Assembly (NCBI GenBank): GCA_947453205.1
Contig: CANGFT010000022.1
Span: 1 to 56,777, forward strand
From: Beijerinckiaceae bacterium
GTDB lineage: Bacteria; Pseudomonadota; Alphaproteobacteria; Rhizobiales; Beijerinckiaceae
Length of the DNA stretch: 56,777 bases
Reading direction: 5' to 3'
The first letter of the stretch is position 1. Every line of letters starts with the position of its first letter. This document shows positions 24,013 through 33,421 of this stretch, piece after piece. A program made the position numbers and the translations under genes. Under the pieces are notes generated by a model that ran no database searches, was not told the origin of the DNA, and saw nothing but the letters and a program-made list of their open reading frames with translations.

Positions 24013-24500
24013 TTCAGCGCGAAGATCGCCACATTCAGCGCGGCGGCGAAGGTCACCCAGGCCAGATAGGGCGGAAAGGCCCAGGACGAGGGTCGATCAA
24101 TGCGCCTGAAGGCCACCATGTTCGCCACGATCGACAGCCAGAGAAAGACGATCACGACAAGGCCGAGCGCAGGACTGCGCAGCCCGAAAAAGGCGATGGA
24201 CCAAAGCGCGTTCAGCGCGATCTGCGCGCAAAAGACAAGGATGGCGCGGCTGCGGCCCGGCGTCTGCGGATCCTGACGCAGGATGCGGTAGAAGGCGATG
24301 ATCAGTCCGGTGTAGAGCAGGCTCCAGACAGGCCCGAAGAGCCAGTTGGGCGGCGTGAACCAGGGCTTTTGCAGCTCTGCATACCAGGTGGGAATGTTCG
24401 GCATGGTCGCGGCGTTGCCGATGAAGCTCGCGGCAAAGACGACGAGCACCGCAATAGCCCCATGCGCAGCCCGGCCATAGGTGCGTGACGCCTGTTCCAT
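24009..24500 (-). CDS. tspO: TspO/MBR family tryptophan-rich sensory protein
   Basis: 163 residues from ATG 24498-24500. Five membrane helices; the family signature is the loop and helix PNIPTWYAELQKPWFTPPNWLFGPVWSLLYT. Binds porphyrins and steroids in the membrane; in alphaproteobacteria linked to tetrapyrrole and oxygen-related regulation. It is divergent from the trans-sulfuration gene across 77 bases. Confidence 0.9.
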   Translation of the reverse strand: MEQASRTYGRAAHGAIAVLVVFAASFIGNAATMPNIPTWYAELQKPWFTPPNWLFGPVWSLLYTGLIIAFYRILRQDPQTPGRSRAILVFCAQIALNALWSIAFFGLRSPALGLVVIVFLWLSIVANMVAFRRIDRPSSWAFPPYLAWVTFAAALNVAIFALN

Positions 24501-24577
24501 ATCCTGATCCCACGAGTCGTAACCGATCTGCTGATTGGTTATACGTAGAAAACGAAATCCGGTTTGGAAGTGGTCAG

Positions 24578-25714
24578 ATGCCGCAGTGGAAGCCCCGCAC
24601 ACTCCTCGCCCAGGCGCTCGGCGCCATCGATCCGGCGAGCCGCGCCATCGTGCCGCCGATCCATGTCTCCACGACCTATGAGCGCGATGCGGACAATCAA
24701 TATCGCTCCGGCAATGTCTATGGGCGACCGGACAATGAAACCGTGCGCGAGGCCGAGGCCATCATCGCCCAGCTGGAGAATGGCGCCGCGGCGATGGTGC
24801 TGGGTTCGGGCATGTCGGCTGCGGTCGCGGTCTTCTCGACCTTGGCGCCGGGCGATCATGTGGTGGCGCCGCGCGTCATGTATTGGGCGCTGCGCAACTG
24901 GCTCGCGAGCGAAGGGGTGCGGCGCGGACTTGAGGTGAGCTTCGTCGACGCGGCCGATGCAGGCGCGGTGGCGGCGGCGCTGCAGCCGGGCCGCACGAAG
25001 CTCGTCTGGCTCGAAACCCCCTCCAATCCCCTCTGGGAGATTTCCGACATCGCCGCCATAGCGCGGGCCGCCCATGCGGCGGGCGCGCGTGTGGCGGTCG
25101 ACTCCACCTGCGCGACGCCCCTGCTCACGCGTCCCCTGGAGTTTGGCGCCGATCTCGTCATGCATGCCGCGACGAAATATCTGAATGGCCATTCCGATGT
25201 GGTGGCGGGCGCGCTCGTCACGGCGAAGATCGATGAGACATGGACGAGCCTGCAGCGAATCCGCGCATCCCATGGCATGATTCTCGGCCCCTTCGAGGCC
25301 TACCTTCTCATCCGCGGCATGCGCACGCTTGATCTGCGCCTGCGCGCGGCCTGCGCCAGCGCGCTCGAACTCGCCACGCGTCTCGAGAACCATCCGCAGA
25401 TCGAGGCGGTCCTCTATCCGGGCCTGCCGCGCCATCCGCAGCATGAGCTTGCGCGCGCGCAGATGCAGGGCGGCTTTGGCGGCATGTTGTCGATCCGCGT
25501 CAGGGGCGGCGAATCTCACGCCATCGCCACGGCTGCCAGGGTGCGCCTGTGGAAGCGCGCCACCTCGCTCGGCGGCGTCGAAAGCCTGATCGAACATCGC
25601 GCCTCCATCGAGGGTCCGGACTCTCCCTGCCCGCCTGATCTCCTGCGCCTGTCCGTGGGCGCGGAGGATGTGGAGGATCTCTTCGCCGATCTCGACGCCG
25701 CTTTGCGCGGCTGA
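24578..25714 (+). CDS. PLP-dependent trans-sulfuration enzyme (Cys/Met metabolism family)
   Basis: 378 residues from ATG 24578, chosen for its GGAAG site; a longer upstream frame runs over the tspO start. Schiff-base K200 in HAATKYLNGHSDVVAG, conserved YGRPDNETVREAE (48-60) and ETPSNPLWEISDI (146-158). The type could be cystathionine gamma-synthase, beta-lyase or a homoserine-ester sulfhydrylase; I cannot separate these from motifs alone. The nearby metX makes use of an O-acyl-homoserine plausible. Confidence 0.88.
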   Translation: MPQWKPRTLLAQALGAIDPASRAIVPPIHVSTTYERDADNQYRSGNVYGRPDNETVREAEAIIAQLENGAAAMVLGSGMSAAVAVFSTLAPGDHVVAPRVMYWALRNWLASEGVRRGLEVSFVDAADAGAVAAALQPGRTKLVWLETPSNPLWEISDIAAIARAAHAAGARVAVDSTCATPLLTRPLEFGADLVMHAATKYLNGHSDVVAGALVTAKIDETWTSLQRIRASHGMILGPFEAYLLIRGMRTLDLRLRAACASALELATRLENHPQIEAVLYPGLPRHPQHELARAQMQGGFGGMLSIRVRGGESHAIATAARVRLWKRATSLGGVESLIEHRASIEGPDSPCPPDLLRLSVGAEDVEDLFADLDAALRG

Positions 25715-25817
25715 CCCTGCGGCAGGCTTCTCCCCCTTAGAGGCGGATTGATTCACGCGCCCTTGTCTGAAAAACAGGACGCGCGCGGCGCCGAATCGCC
25801 GGGCGTCCAAAGCGGGG

Positions 25818-26696
25818 ATGATGATGGCTGAGGTTTGCACGCAGGGCGTCGATACGGGTTTCGTGGCGCTGGGTTATGGCAAGGTGGCCGTGCTTGGCGT
25901 GGTGCAGGGAATCACTGAGCTTCTGCCAATCTCCTCCACCGCCCATATGCGCATCGTGCCCGCCCTGCTTGGCTGGCAGGATCCGGGCTCGGCCTTCTCC
26001 GCCGCCATGCAGATGGCGGCGCTCGCCGCGGTCATCAGCTATTTCTGGCGCGACATGCGCGTGCTTGCCGTGGGCTCGCTCAGGGCCGTCGCGCGCCGCG
26101 ACTTCCATGACTGGAATTTCCGTTTCGTCATCTGGATCGGCCTCGCCACCATCCCCATCGGCGTCTTCGGCCTCGCCCTGTCGAAGCTGCTGAACACCTG
26201 CGGCTCGCCGCTGCGCACGCTGCCGGTCATCGGCGCCTCCTGCCTCGTGATGGCGATCCTGCTCGCCATCGCGGAAATCAAGGCGAGCCACAAGCGCACC
26301 ATCGACCATGTGAGCCTGAAGGACGCGATGATCGTCGGCCTTGCGCAGGTCGGCGCGCTCATTCCGGGCATTTCGCGTTCGGGCTCCACGCTCACGGCGG
26401 CCCTGTTTCTCGGGCTCAAGCGCGATGAAGCCGCGCGCTTCTCCTTTCTGCTCGGCCTGCCCGCCATCGCCCTTGCAGGCCTGAAGGAATTTTTCGTTCT
26501 CTGGCGCGCCGATCTCGACGCCCATGGATGGGGGGTGCTCTGCTTCGGCCTCCTCATCGCCTCGCTTTCGGCCTTTGTGGCGATCTGGAGCCTCATGCAT
26601 CTGCTGGAGCGCTTCTCCTCATGGCCCTTCGTGATCTATCGCGGGCTGATGGGCCTCTTCCTGCTGACGGCCTTTTATTTCGGCTGGCTGGCGTAA
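25818..26696 (+). CDS. uppP: Undecaprenyl-diphosphatase (UppP/BacA)
   Basis: 292 residues, polytopic (about eight helices). Recycles the lipid carrier for cell-wall synthesis and confers bacitracin tolerance when overproduced. Two signature motifs: LGVVQGITELLPISSTAHM (E34, S39-S40) and PGISRSGSTLTAAL (near 182-195), which together form the active site. Starts at one of three consecutive ATGs; 25824 has the better spacing to GGGG. Followed by a strong hairpin terminator. Confidence 0.93.
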   Translation: MMMAEVCTQGVDTGFVALGYGKVAVLGVVQGITELLPISSTAHMRIVPALLGWQDPGSAFSAAMQMAALAAVISYFWRDMRVLAVGSLRAVARRDFHDWNFRFVIWIGLATIPIGVFGLALSKLLNTCGSPLRTLPVIGASCLVMAILLAIAEIKASHKRTIDHVSLKDAMIVGLAQVGALIPGISRSGSTLTAALFLGLKRDEAARFSFLLGLPAIALAGLKEFFVLWRADLDAHGWGVLCFGLLIASLSAFVAIWSLMHLLERFSSWPFVIYRGLMGLFLLTAFYFGWLA

Positions 26697-26718
26697 GTTC
26701 AACTAAACCTCAAATAAA

Positions 26719-26762
26719 AAGGGCGGCCGGCCCGGATCGAAGCTGGCCGCCCTTCGCATTTT
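26719..26762 (+). terminator. Terminator after uppP (bidirectional)
   Basis: AAGGGCGGCC (26719-26728) pairs perfectly with GGCCGCCCTT (26745-26754) over a 16-base loop, followed by CGCATTTT. It lies between uppP and the convergent clpB and can end both. Confidence 0.8.
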
Positions 26763-26776
26763 AAAATCAGCGCGCC

Positions 26777-29425
26777 TCAGGCGCCCTTGGGAAAGCGCAC
26801 GATGGTGCCTGATCCCGCTGGCCCTTCGATTTGCGGCGCATCGCCGATGGCCTCATCGCCGATGGTGAGCAGGCCGTTCACCGCGCTGATGCGGACGGTC
26901 TCGCCGTCATGCACCTCTCCGCTGAGAATCCGCTCGGCCAGGGGATCCTGCACATTCTTCTGGATGGTGCGCTTGAGCGGACGCGCGCCATAGGCGGGAT
27001 CATAACCTTTTTCCGCGAGCCAGTGCCGCGCTGCTGGCGCAAGCTCGATGGTGATCTTGCGATCCTCCAGCAGGCGTTGCAGGCGCGTCATCTGAATGTC
27101 CACGATGGCGCCCATGTCCTCGCGGCGCAGGCGGTGGAACAGGATGATTTCATCGACGCGGTTCAGGAACTCCGGCCTGAACTTGGCGCGCACCACCTGC
27201 ATCACCTCATCATGCACCGCGCTCGATTCCTCGCCCTCCTTCTGCATGACGAGATATTCCGCGCCCAGATTGGAGGTCATGATGATCAGCACGTTGCGGA
27301 AGTCGACGGTGCGGCCCTGGCCATCGGTCAGGCGTCCATCGTCGAGCACCTGCAAGAGCACGTTGAAGACATCCGGGTGCGCCTTCTCGATCTCGTCGAA
27401 CAGCACGACCTGATAGGGCCTGCGCCGCACCGCTTCGGTCAGCGCGCCGCCCTCCTCATAACCGACATAGCCCGGAGGCGCGCCGATGAGACGGGAGACC
27501 GAGTGTTTCTCCATATATTCGGACATGTCGATGCGGACCATGGCGGTCTCGTCATCGAAGAGGAAGGAGGCCAGCGCCTTCGTCAGCTCCGTCTTGCCGA
27601 CGCCCGTGGGCCCAAGGAACATGAAGGAGCCGATGGGCCGGTTGGGATCCTGCAGTCCCGCGCGCGCGCGCCGCACGGCGGTCGAGACCGCGCGCACCGC
27701 TTCCTTCTGGCCGATGACGCGCTTGCCGATCTGCTCTTCCATCTTGAGCAGTTTGTCGCGCTCGCCTTCGAGCATTTTATCCACGGGCACGCCGGTCCAG
27801 CGCGAGACGACCTGCGCCACATGGTCGGCGGTGACCGCCTCCTCCACGAGCGCGCCGCCCTCTTCGACCTCAGCGGCGGCGAGCTTCTTTTCAAGCTCGG
27901 GAACGACGCCGTAAGACAGGCGCCCGGCCTCGGCATAGTCGCCCTTGCGCTGGGCGTTGGCGAGCTCCGTGCGGGCTTGCTCCAGCTGCTCCTTGAGCTT
28001 CTGCGCCTGCCCCAGCTTGTCCTTCTCCGCGCGCCAGCGGGCGGTGAGGGAAGCCGACTTCTCCTCAAGCTCGCTCAGCTCGCCCTCCAGCTTGCCGAGC
28101 CGGTCGCGCGAGGCGGAGTCGGTCTCCTTTTTCAGGGCTTCGCGTTCGATCTTGAGCTGGATGATGCGCCGGTCGAATTCATCCAGCGCCTCGGGCTTGG
28201 AGTCGACCTGCATGCGCAGGCGCGACGAGGCTTCATCCACGAGGTCGATGGCCTTGTCCGGCAGGAAGCGGTCGGCGATGTAGCGGTTCGACAGGGTCGC
28301 CGCCGCGACGATGGCGGAGTCGGTGATGCGCACCCCGTGGTGCATCTCGTATTTCTCTTTGAGCCCGCGCAGGATCGAGACGGTGTCCTCGACGGTGGGC
28401 TCGGAGACGAACACGGGCTGGAAGCGCCGCGCCAGCGCCGCGTCCTTCTCGACATGTTTGCGATATTCGTCGAGCGTGGTCGCGCCGATGCAATGCAGCT
28501 CGCCCCGCGCCAGCGCGGGCTTGAGCAGGTTCGACGCATCCATGGCGCCATCGGCCTTGCCGGCGCCGACGAGCGTGTGCATCTCGTCGATGAAGAGCAC
28601 GATGCCGCCTTCGGCCGAAGTCACTTCGGTGAGCACGGCCTTCAGCCGCTCCTCGAATTCGCCGCGATATTTCGCGCCTGCGATCAGCGAGCCCATGTCG
28701 AGCGCAAGCAGCTTTTTATCCCTGAGGCTCTCGGGCACGTCGCCATTGACGATGCGCAGCGCAAGCCCTTCCACGATGGCGGTCTTGCCGACGCCGGGCT
28801 CGCCGATCAGCACGGGATTGTTCTTGGTGCGGCGCGAGAGGACTTGAATGGCGCGGCGGATCTCCTCATCGCGGCCGATCACCGGATCAAGCTTGCCGCT
28901 GCGTGCGGCCTCCGTGAGGTCGCGGGCATATTTCTTCAGGGCGTCATAGGCGTTTTCAGCGGTCGCGCTGTCGGCGGTGCGGCCCTTGCGCAGGTCTTCG
29001 ATGGCCTTGTTGAGCCCTTGCGCGGTCACGCCCGCATTGGCGAGGATCTTTCCGGCCTCGCTGCTCTTCTCCATGGCGATGGCGAGCAAAAGGCGCTCCA
29101 CCGTGACGAAGCTGTCGCCCGCCTTCTGCGCGATCTTTTCAGCCGAGTCGAAAATGCGCGATGTCGTGGGCGCCAGATAAAGCTGGCCCGCCCCCGCGCC
29201 CTGCACCTTCGGCAACTTGCCGAGCGCCAGCTCCGTCGCCGTCAGCGCGTCGCGCGAGCGCCCGCCCGCGCGGTCGATGAGCCCGGCGGCGAGGCCCTCC
29301 TCATCGTCTAGCAGAACCTTGAGCAGATGTTCCGGCGTGAACTGCTGGTTGCCCTCGCGCACGGCGAGCGATTGGGCGGATTGAACGAAGCCGCGCGCCC
29401 GTTCGGTGAATTTCTCGAAATTCAT
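26777..29425 (-). CDS. clpB: ClpB disaggregase ATPase
   Basis: 882 residues from ATG 29423-29425 with a strong AAGGAGG site. Hexameric AAA+ chaperone that rescues aggregated protein with DnaK. N-terminal Clp-N repeat domain ([13 protein letters not shown]...), AAA-1 with Walker A GEPGVGKT, the long coiled-coil middle domain ([16 protein letters not shown] ... LEEKSASL), AAA-2 with [10 protein letters not shown], and C-terminal D2-small. A frame open upstream of the start adds unrelated sequence and is not used. A weak heat-shock-like promoter may lie at 29508-29536 (CTTCCG-N17-CTACAT, minus), but this is only suggestive. Confidence 0.95.
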   Translation of the reverse strand: MNFEKFTERARGFVQSAQSLAVREGNQQFTPEHLLKVLLDDEEGLAAGLIDRAGGRSRDALTATELALGKLPKVQGAGAGQLYLAPTTSRIFDSAEKIAQKAGDSFVTVERLLLAIAMEKSSEAGKILANAGVTAQGLNKAIEDLRKGRTADSATAENAYDALKKYARDLTEAARSGKLDPVIGRDEEIRRAIQVLSRRTKNNPVLIGEPGVGKTAIVEGLALRIVNGDVPESLRDKKLLALDMGSLIAGAKYRGEFEERLKAVLTEVTSAEGGIVLFIDEMHTLVGAGKADGAMDASNLLKPALARGELHCIGATTLDEYRKHVEKDAALARRFQPVFVSEPTVEDTVSILRGLKEKYEMHHGVRITDSAIVAAATLSNRYIADRFLPDKAIDLVDEASSRLRMQVDSKPEALDEFDRRIIQLKIEREALKKETDSASRDRLGKLEGELSELEEKSASLTARWRAEKDKLGQAQKLKEQLEQARTELANAQRKGDYAEAGRLSYGVVPELEKKLAAAEVEEGGALVEEAVTADHVAQVVSRWTGVPVDKMLEGERDKLLKMEEQIGKRVIGQKEAVRAVSTAVRRARAGLQDPNRPIGSFMFLGPTGVGKTELTKALASFLFDDETAMVRIDMSEYMEKHSVSRLIGAPPGYVGYEEGGALTEAVRRRPYQVVLFDEIEKAHPDVFNVLLQVLDDGRLTDGQGRTVDFRNVLIIMTSNLGAEYLVMQKEGEESSAVHDEVMQVVRAKFRPEFLNRVDEIILFHRLRREDMGAIVDIQMTRLQRLLEDRKITIELAPAARHWLAEKGYDPAYGARPLKRTIQKNVQDPLAERILSGEVHDGETVRISAVNGLLTIGDEAIGDAPQIEGPAGSGTIVRFPKGA

Positions 29426-29641
29426 CTTGACCTCCTTGACCCCCGGACGCGCCCCGAAGCGGCGTGGCCGGCGTCTGCGATGGGCCCCCGAAGGCGGCCT
29501 GACGAAGATGTAGGAAGCCGTCCCCGCCAGCGGAAGGGGCGCCCTTTCCAAGCGCCCCCCTTTCTTGATACGGATCAACCAGCGGCGCGGCCGTTTGTTC
29601 ATCGCGCCCTGAACCAAAGCGAACCAGACTGGCGGGAGACC

Positions 29642-30655
29642 ATGCCTCAGATCACCATACCCAGCGCCAACATCAGCTTTGACTGTGACGAGCATGACAC
29701 CGTGCTGCGCGCCGCGCTGCGGGCGGGCCTCGGCATGCCCTATGAGTGCAATGTCGGCTCCTGCGGCAACTGCCGTTTTGAAGTGCTGAGCGGCGAGGTC
29801 GTCCATGAGCGCGAGAATCCGCCCGGCTGGAACGAGCAGCGCGACAAGGCCAAGAACCGTTATCTGGGCTGTCAGGCGCGCCCGCTGGGCGATTGCTCGA
29901 TCAAGGTTCCCATGCGGCCGGAATACAAGAGCCAGTTCCTGCCCCGGCGCACCACGGGCAAGCTCATCGCCGTCGAGGACATCACCCACGACATCCGCGA
30001 GTTCCGCTTCGAGCTTGCTGCGCCCAACGGCTTCCTGCCGGGCCAATATGCGCTGATCGGCGCACCGGGCGTTCAGGGCGGCCGGGCCTATTCCATGGCC
30101 AATGCGGGCGAGCCCGGGCGGTGGGATTTCCAGATTCGCCGGGTGCCGGGCGGGGAGACCACCAGCGTGCTCTTCGACAAGCTCAAGCCCGGCGATGAGG
30201 TCGGCCTCGATGGTCCCTATGGCATGGCCTATTTCCGCGACGAATCGCCGCGCGACGTGCTGTGCATGGCGGGCGGCTCGGGCCTTTCGCCCATGATCTC
30301 CATCGCCCGCGCCTTTGCGGCCTCGACGACGTCGCCGCAGCGCAAGCTGCATTTCATCTATGGCGGACGCACCCCGCGCGACATCTGCGGCGAATCGATC
30401 CTCAAGACCCTGCCGGGCTTCGGCACGCGCATCTTCTATCATTGCGCCGTGTCGGACACGGCCCACCCCGATTCGGCTGGCTGGACCGGGCGCACCGGCT
30501 TTGTGCCCGATCTGGCGGTGGAGTTGTTCACCGACGCGCTGGCCGGGTTCGAAATCTATTTCGCGGGCCCCCCGCCCATGGCCGACGCCATCATGAAGAT
30601 GGCGATCGCCCACAAGGCGCCCGTGGGCCAGCTGCATTTCGACAAGTTCTATTGA
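29642..30655 (+). CDS. 2Fe-2S / FAD / NAD oxidoreductase, oxygenase-type reductase
   Basis: 337 residues from ATG 29642. N-terminal plant-type ferredoxin with cluster ligands C36, C41, C44 and C77 ([15 protein letters not shown]); then the FAD-binding domain with RAYSMAN (148-154) and the NAD-binding domain ([29 protein letters not shown]). This is the domain order of the reductase components of soluble di-iron oxygenases (phenol, toluene, methane type) and of some CDP-sugar reductases. No oxygenase subunit is adjacent, so its partner is not known. Divergent from clpB. Confidence 0.85.
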   Translation: MPQITIPSANISFDCDEHDTVLRAALRAGLGMPYECNVGSCGNCRFEVLSGEVVHERENPPGWNEQRDKAKNRYLGCQARPLGDCSIKVPMRPEYKSQFLPRRTTGKLIAVEDITHDIREFRFELAAPNGFLPGQYALIGAPGVQGGRAYSMANAGEPGRWDFQIRRVPGGETTSVLFDKLKPGDEVGLDGPYGMAYFRDESPRDVLCMAGGSGLSPMISIARAFAASTTSPQRKLHFIYGGRTPRDICGESILKTLPGFGTRIFYHCAVSDTAHPDSAGWTGRTGFVPDLAVELFTDALAGFEIYFAGPPPMADAIMKMAIAHKAPVGQLHFDKFY

Positions 30656-30665
30656 GCGGATGAGA

Positions 30666-30695
30666 GGGGCGGCCTCAGGCCGTCCCTTCACCTTT
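30666..30695 (+). terminator. Hairpin after the reductase gene
   Basis: GGGGCGGCC (30666-30674), loop TCA, GGCCGTCCC (30678-30686) with one wobble, then TTCACCTTT. Possible terminator or attenuator before ynfA. Confidence 0.4.
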
Positions 30696-30698
30696 CGG

Positions 30699-31025
30699 AT
30701 GCTCGCTTTCCCGCTCTATCTCGCCGCGGCGCTCGCCGAAATCGCCGGCTGCTTCGCCTTCTGGTCATGGCTGCGCCTCGGCAAGCCCATCTGGTGGCTG
30801 GGCCCGGGCATGGCCTGTCTGGCGCTGTTCGGCTGGCTGCTGACGCGCATCGACGCTGATTTCGCCGGGCGCGCCTTCGCGGCCTATGGCGGCGTCTACA
30901 TCCTGGCGTCCCTGGGCTGGATGTGGGCCGTGGAGGGCGGTCGGCCTGACCGCTGGGACGTCATCGGCGCCCTTGTGTGCCTGGCCGGGTCGGCCATCAT
31001 TCTCCTGGCGCCCCGCGCCCCATGA
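30699..31025 (+). CDS. YnfA (UPF0060) family membrane protein
   Basis: 108 residues from ATG 30699, the usual length; an ATG at 30660 would add 13 residues across a hairpin. Four membrane helices with the family motifs [17 protein letters not shown] (18-34) and [22 protein letters not shown] (57-78). Small-multidrug-resistance-like fold, role unknown. It is in the same direction as the reductase but separated by the hairpin. Confidence 0.9.
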   Translation: MLAFPLYLAAALAEIAGCFAFWSWLRLGKPIWWLGPGMACLALFGWLLTRIDADFAGRAFAAYGGVYILASLGWMWAVEGGRPDRWDVIGALVCLAGSAIILLAPRAP

Positions 31026-31074
31026 ACTTCTGGCGCCCCGCGCCCCATGACTTCCCGGCGCTCCGCGCCCTATG

Positions 31075-31098
31075 AAAAACGCCCCTCCGGGGAGGGGC
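31075..31098 (-). terminator. Terminator of the DUF4167 gene
   Basis: On the minus strand GCCCCTCC-CC-GGAGGGGC (31081-31098) is followed by GTTTTTC (31080-31074), a good intrinsic terminator 43 bases after the stop. It also helps end ynfA transcription from the other side. Confidence 0.75.
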
Positions 31099-31141
31099 GC
31101 TCATCAGGCTCGGCGCTCGGGGATCATTCACCCCCAAGGGA

Positions 31142-32101
31142 TCATTCCCCGACAGGGGCGTCGCCCGGCGCTGGCGCATCGGTTGCGGCTTCGTCAGCGC
31201 GCCTGCGGCGCCTGCGCGGGCGCAGGTGGTAGCCGCCGGCCTCGCCCTCGCCCTCGCTGCGGGGCTGGATGTCCCCCACGATGGGCTGGGGGGCGTCAGG
31301 CTCGGCGACGCTCACGCGCACCGGCGAGGTGATGAAGGAGGGCAGGATCGGCGCGGCCTCGGCCTCGGGGATCTCGGGGCGCGGCTCGCGGAAGCCTTCA
31401 CGCGGCTGCTGGGGCTGGTCGCCCCGGAATTCGCGCGGGGGGCGATTGTCGCGGTTGCGGTCGAAGCGGTTGCGCCCGTTGCGGTCCTGCGGATTGCGAT
31501 CCTGCCTTTCGCCACGGTCCTGCCTTTCGCCGCGTTCCTGGAAGGGGCGGTCGGGCCGGGGCTGGCGCTCGCCCTGATAGGGCTGGCCCTGCTGCCGCTC
31601 GCCGCCGAAGGGCGGACGGTCGAGGAAGGGCTGCGGCTGGTTCGGGGGGGCGGCGGGCGGCTGCTGGGGCTGCTGGCCGCCGAAGGCGGGCTGGCCATAG
31701 GGCTGGGGCTGGCCGCCGAAGGGCGCCTGGGTCTGGGCGAAACGCTCGGGCGGCGAGGCGAAACGGTCGGGAAGCCCGCCCATGTCGTCGTCGTCGTCCA
31801 TCTCCTCCATATCGGGCTCGCCGGGCGCGCGCTGATAGCCCATCTGGGCCTGCGCCTGCGCCAGTTGCGCCGAAGCGATGAGGCGGAAGTAATGTTCGGC
31901 GTGCTGGAGATAGCTTTCGGCCATCACGGGGTCGCCCGAGGACTGGGCGTCACGCGCGAGCTGAAGATATTTCTCGGCGACGTGGTGAGCGGTTCCCCGG
32001 ATCTTCACGTCCGGACCATTGGACTCATAGGTGCGGGTGAGCGGATTGGGGCCCTTGCGGTTGTTGCGACCGCGCATGCGCTTATTCTGACCTGGTCTCA
32101 T
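31142..32101 (-). CDS. DUF4167 protein (disordered, RNA-binding-like)
   Basis: 319 residues from ATG 32099-32101; the upstream extension is low complexity and not used. The conserved N-terminal DUF4167 domain (about 1-75) has MRPGQNKRMRGRNNRKGPNP, a TYESNGPDVKIRGTA strand, and the QLARDAQSSGDPVMAESYLQHAEHY helix pair. The rest is disordered: Gln/Pro/Arg-rich with many ERQDRGERQDR-type repeats and a basic end ([14 protein letters not shown]). Typical for RNA- or ribosome-associated alphaproteobacterial proteins. Ends before a strong terminator. AAGGA site at the start is the last of five repeats in its leader. Confidence 0.88.
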   Translation of the reverse strand: MRPGQNKRMRGRNNRKGPNPLTRTYESNGPDVKIRGTAHHVAEKYLQLARDAQSSGDPVMAESYLQHAEHYFRLIASAQLAQAQAQMGYQRAPGEPDMEEMDDDDDMGGLPDRFASPPERFAQTQAPFGGQPQPYGQPAFGGQQPQQPPAAPPNQPQPFLDRPPFGGERQQGQPYQGERQPRPDRPFQERGERQDRGERQDRNPQDRNGRNRFDRNRDNRPPREFRGDQPQQPREGFREPRPEIPEAEAAPILPSFITSPVRVSVAEPDAPQPIVGDIQPRSEGEGEAGGYHLRPRRRRRRADEAATDAPAPGDAPVGE

Positions 32102-32532
32102 CGAAGATCCTTGGGAGGTCTTTGGGGTGCGTTGCGTCTTTGGGATGCATCCTTGGGGGTGTTGTCCTTGCGGGATGCGTCCTCTGCCCTGGCGTCGCCG
32201 GGCTGGCGGGGCTTTCTCCATCAGCGAATCACTGCGCATTGCGCGACAGAGGAGCCTTGGCTCCGGCCTGCATGATCCGGTTTGGGCCTCTGAACTTGGC
32301 CCCGGCTCACTTTCCGGCCCGCCTCTCACGGGTCGAAATCGGGAAATGATCGACTTGGGAACGTTTTGTCTCGACCGGAACGGTTCTGCGCGGGACTGAA
32401 AAATCAGAGCCCTGAAACGCTATTCTACGGTTGTTGAGGTTTGCGTCAGCCCAATGAAGGCGATCTCATGAGTGTAACCTAGTCGCTTTCGCTCCGTCCG
32501 CCAAGGGGGCTGGCGTAAAATATCCCAATGGA
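32102..32532. other. Intergenic region with repeated CCCAAGGAT-type leader units
   Basis: No gene supported over 431 bases. On the minus strand, the last 70 bases before the DUF4167 start hold five units of CCCAA(A/G)GA(C/T) (plus positions 32107-32115, 32118-32127, 32136-32146, 32149-32159, 32164-32174), each looking like a ribosome site. The rest likely holds its promoter. Confidence 0.45.
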
Positions 32533-33420
32533 TCATGCGGCCCCTTTCCGGCCGATCACCGCCCGCTCCACCCCGGCGAGGTCGCGTTTCGCCCGCACAT
32601 CGCGCAAGCCCTGCCCTTTCAGCAGGTCCATCACCGCCTGCGCCTGCCCCTGCCCCACCTCCAGAATGGCGAAGCCGCCGGGCGCCACGAGCGCGGGCAG
32701 GAGGGCGGCGATGTCGCGATAGGCGGTCAGCCCGTCCGGCCCCCCGTCGAGGGCCAGCAGGGGGTCGAAGAGCCGCACCTCCGGGTCGAGGCCCGCAAGC
32801 GCCCCGCTCTCGATATAGGGAGGATTGGAGACCACGAGGTCATAGAGACCGGGCAGGCCCGCGCTCCAGCCGCCCTGGCGCACCTCGCCGCGCTGGTTCA
32901 GCTCGCAGCGGGCGAGGTTCTCGCGCGCCACGGCGCAGGCGCCGGGCGACAGGTCGACGCCAAGGCCCCGTCCATTCGGGAAGATGTCGAGGAGCGCGCA
33001 AAGGATGGCCCCCGATCCCGTTCCAAGGTCGAGGATCGACAGGGCCTCGCCCTGCCGCTCGCCCAGAACCTCAAGGGCGCCATCGACCACCGTCTCCGTG
33101 TCGGGACGCGGATCAAGCACCGCAGGGGTCACGAGGAGGTCAAAGCTCCAGAAGCTGCGCTGGCCCAGAATCCGCGACACGGGCTCGCGGGCGAGGCGGC
33201 GCTGGGCCATGGCGAGCGCCAGCTCCGCCGCCTCTTCCTCGATGGGCAGATCAGGATCGCGGATCAGCGCGACATGATCGAAGCCCGCCGCGGCGCAGAG
33301 CAGCAACCTTGCGTCGATGGACGGATCCTCGATCCCCGCCCCCGCGAAGGCGTCCGCCAGCAGGCGCATGGCCTGTCGGCGGCTGGTGTTCGGCGTCAGG
33401 CCTTCGAAGGGGCGCTCCAC
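32533..33420 (-). CDS. prmC: Peptide chain release factor N5-glutamine methyltransferase
   Basis: 295 residues, GTG start 33418-33420, one base after the htpG stop. Methylates the GGQ glutamine of release factors. Helical N-terminal domain, SAM motif DLGTGSGAILCAL (131-143) and the catalytic NPPY (199-202, VSNPPYIES). Usually placed after prfA in alphaproteobacteria; here the upstream gene is htpG instead. Confidence 0.93.
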   Translation of the reverse strand: MERPFEGLTPNTSRRQAMRLLADAFAGAGIEDPSIDARLLLCAAAGFDHVALIRDPDLPIEEEAAELALAMAQRRLAREPVSRILGQRSFWSFDLLVTPAVLDPRPDTETVVDGALEVLGERQGEALSILDLGTGSGAILCALLDIFPNGRGLGVDLSPGACAVARENLARCELNQRGEVRQGGWSAGLPGLYDLVVSNPPYIESGALAGLDPEVRLFDPLLALDGGPDGLTAYRDIAALLPALVAPGGFAILEVGQGQAQAVMDLLKGQGLRDVRAKRDLAGVERAVIGRKGAA

Positions 33421-33421
33421 C

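Noticed and set aside
26831-29311. 826-codon frame antisense to clpB
   Set aside because: The clpB frame has complete motifs; the antisense frame is a by-product of GC-rich codon use and resembles no protein.
29642-30655. Soluble methane monooxygenase reductase (mmoC)
   Set aside because: Domain order fits, but the gene is alone and the N-terminal ferredoxin part is not specifically like MmoC, so only a general call is given.
29426-30691. Extended ClpB N-terminus
   Set aside because: The open frame continues upstream but does not look like a Clp domain, and the strong ribosome site is at 29425.
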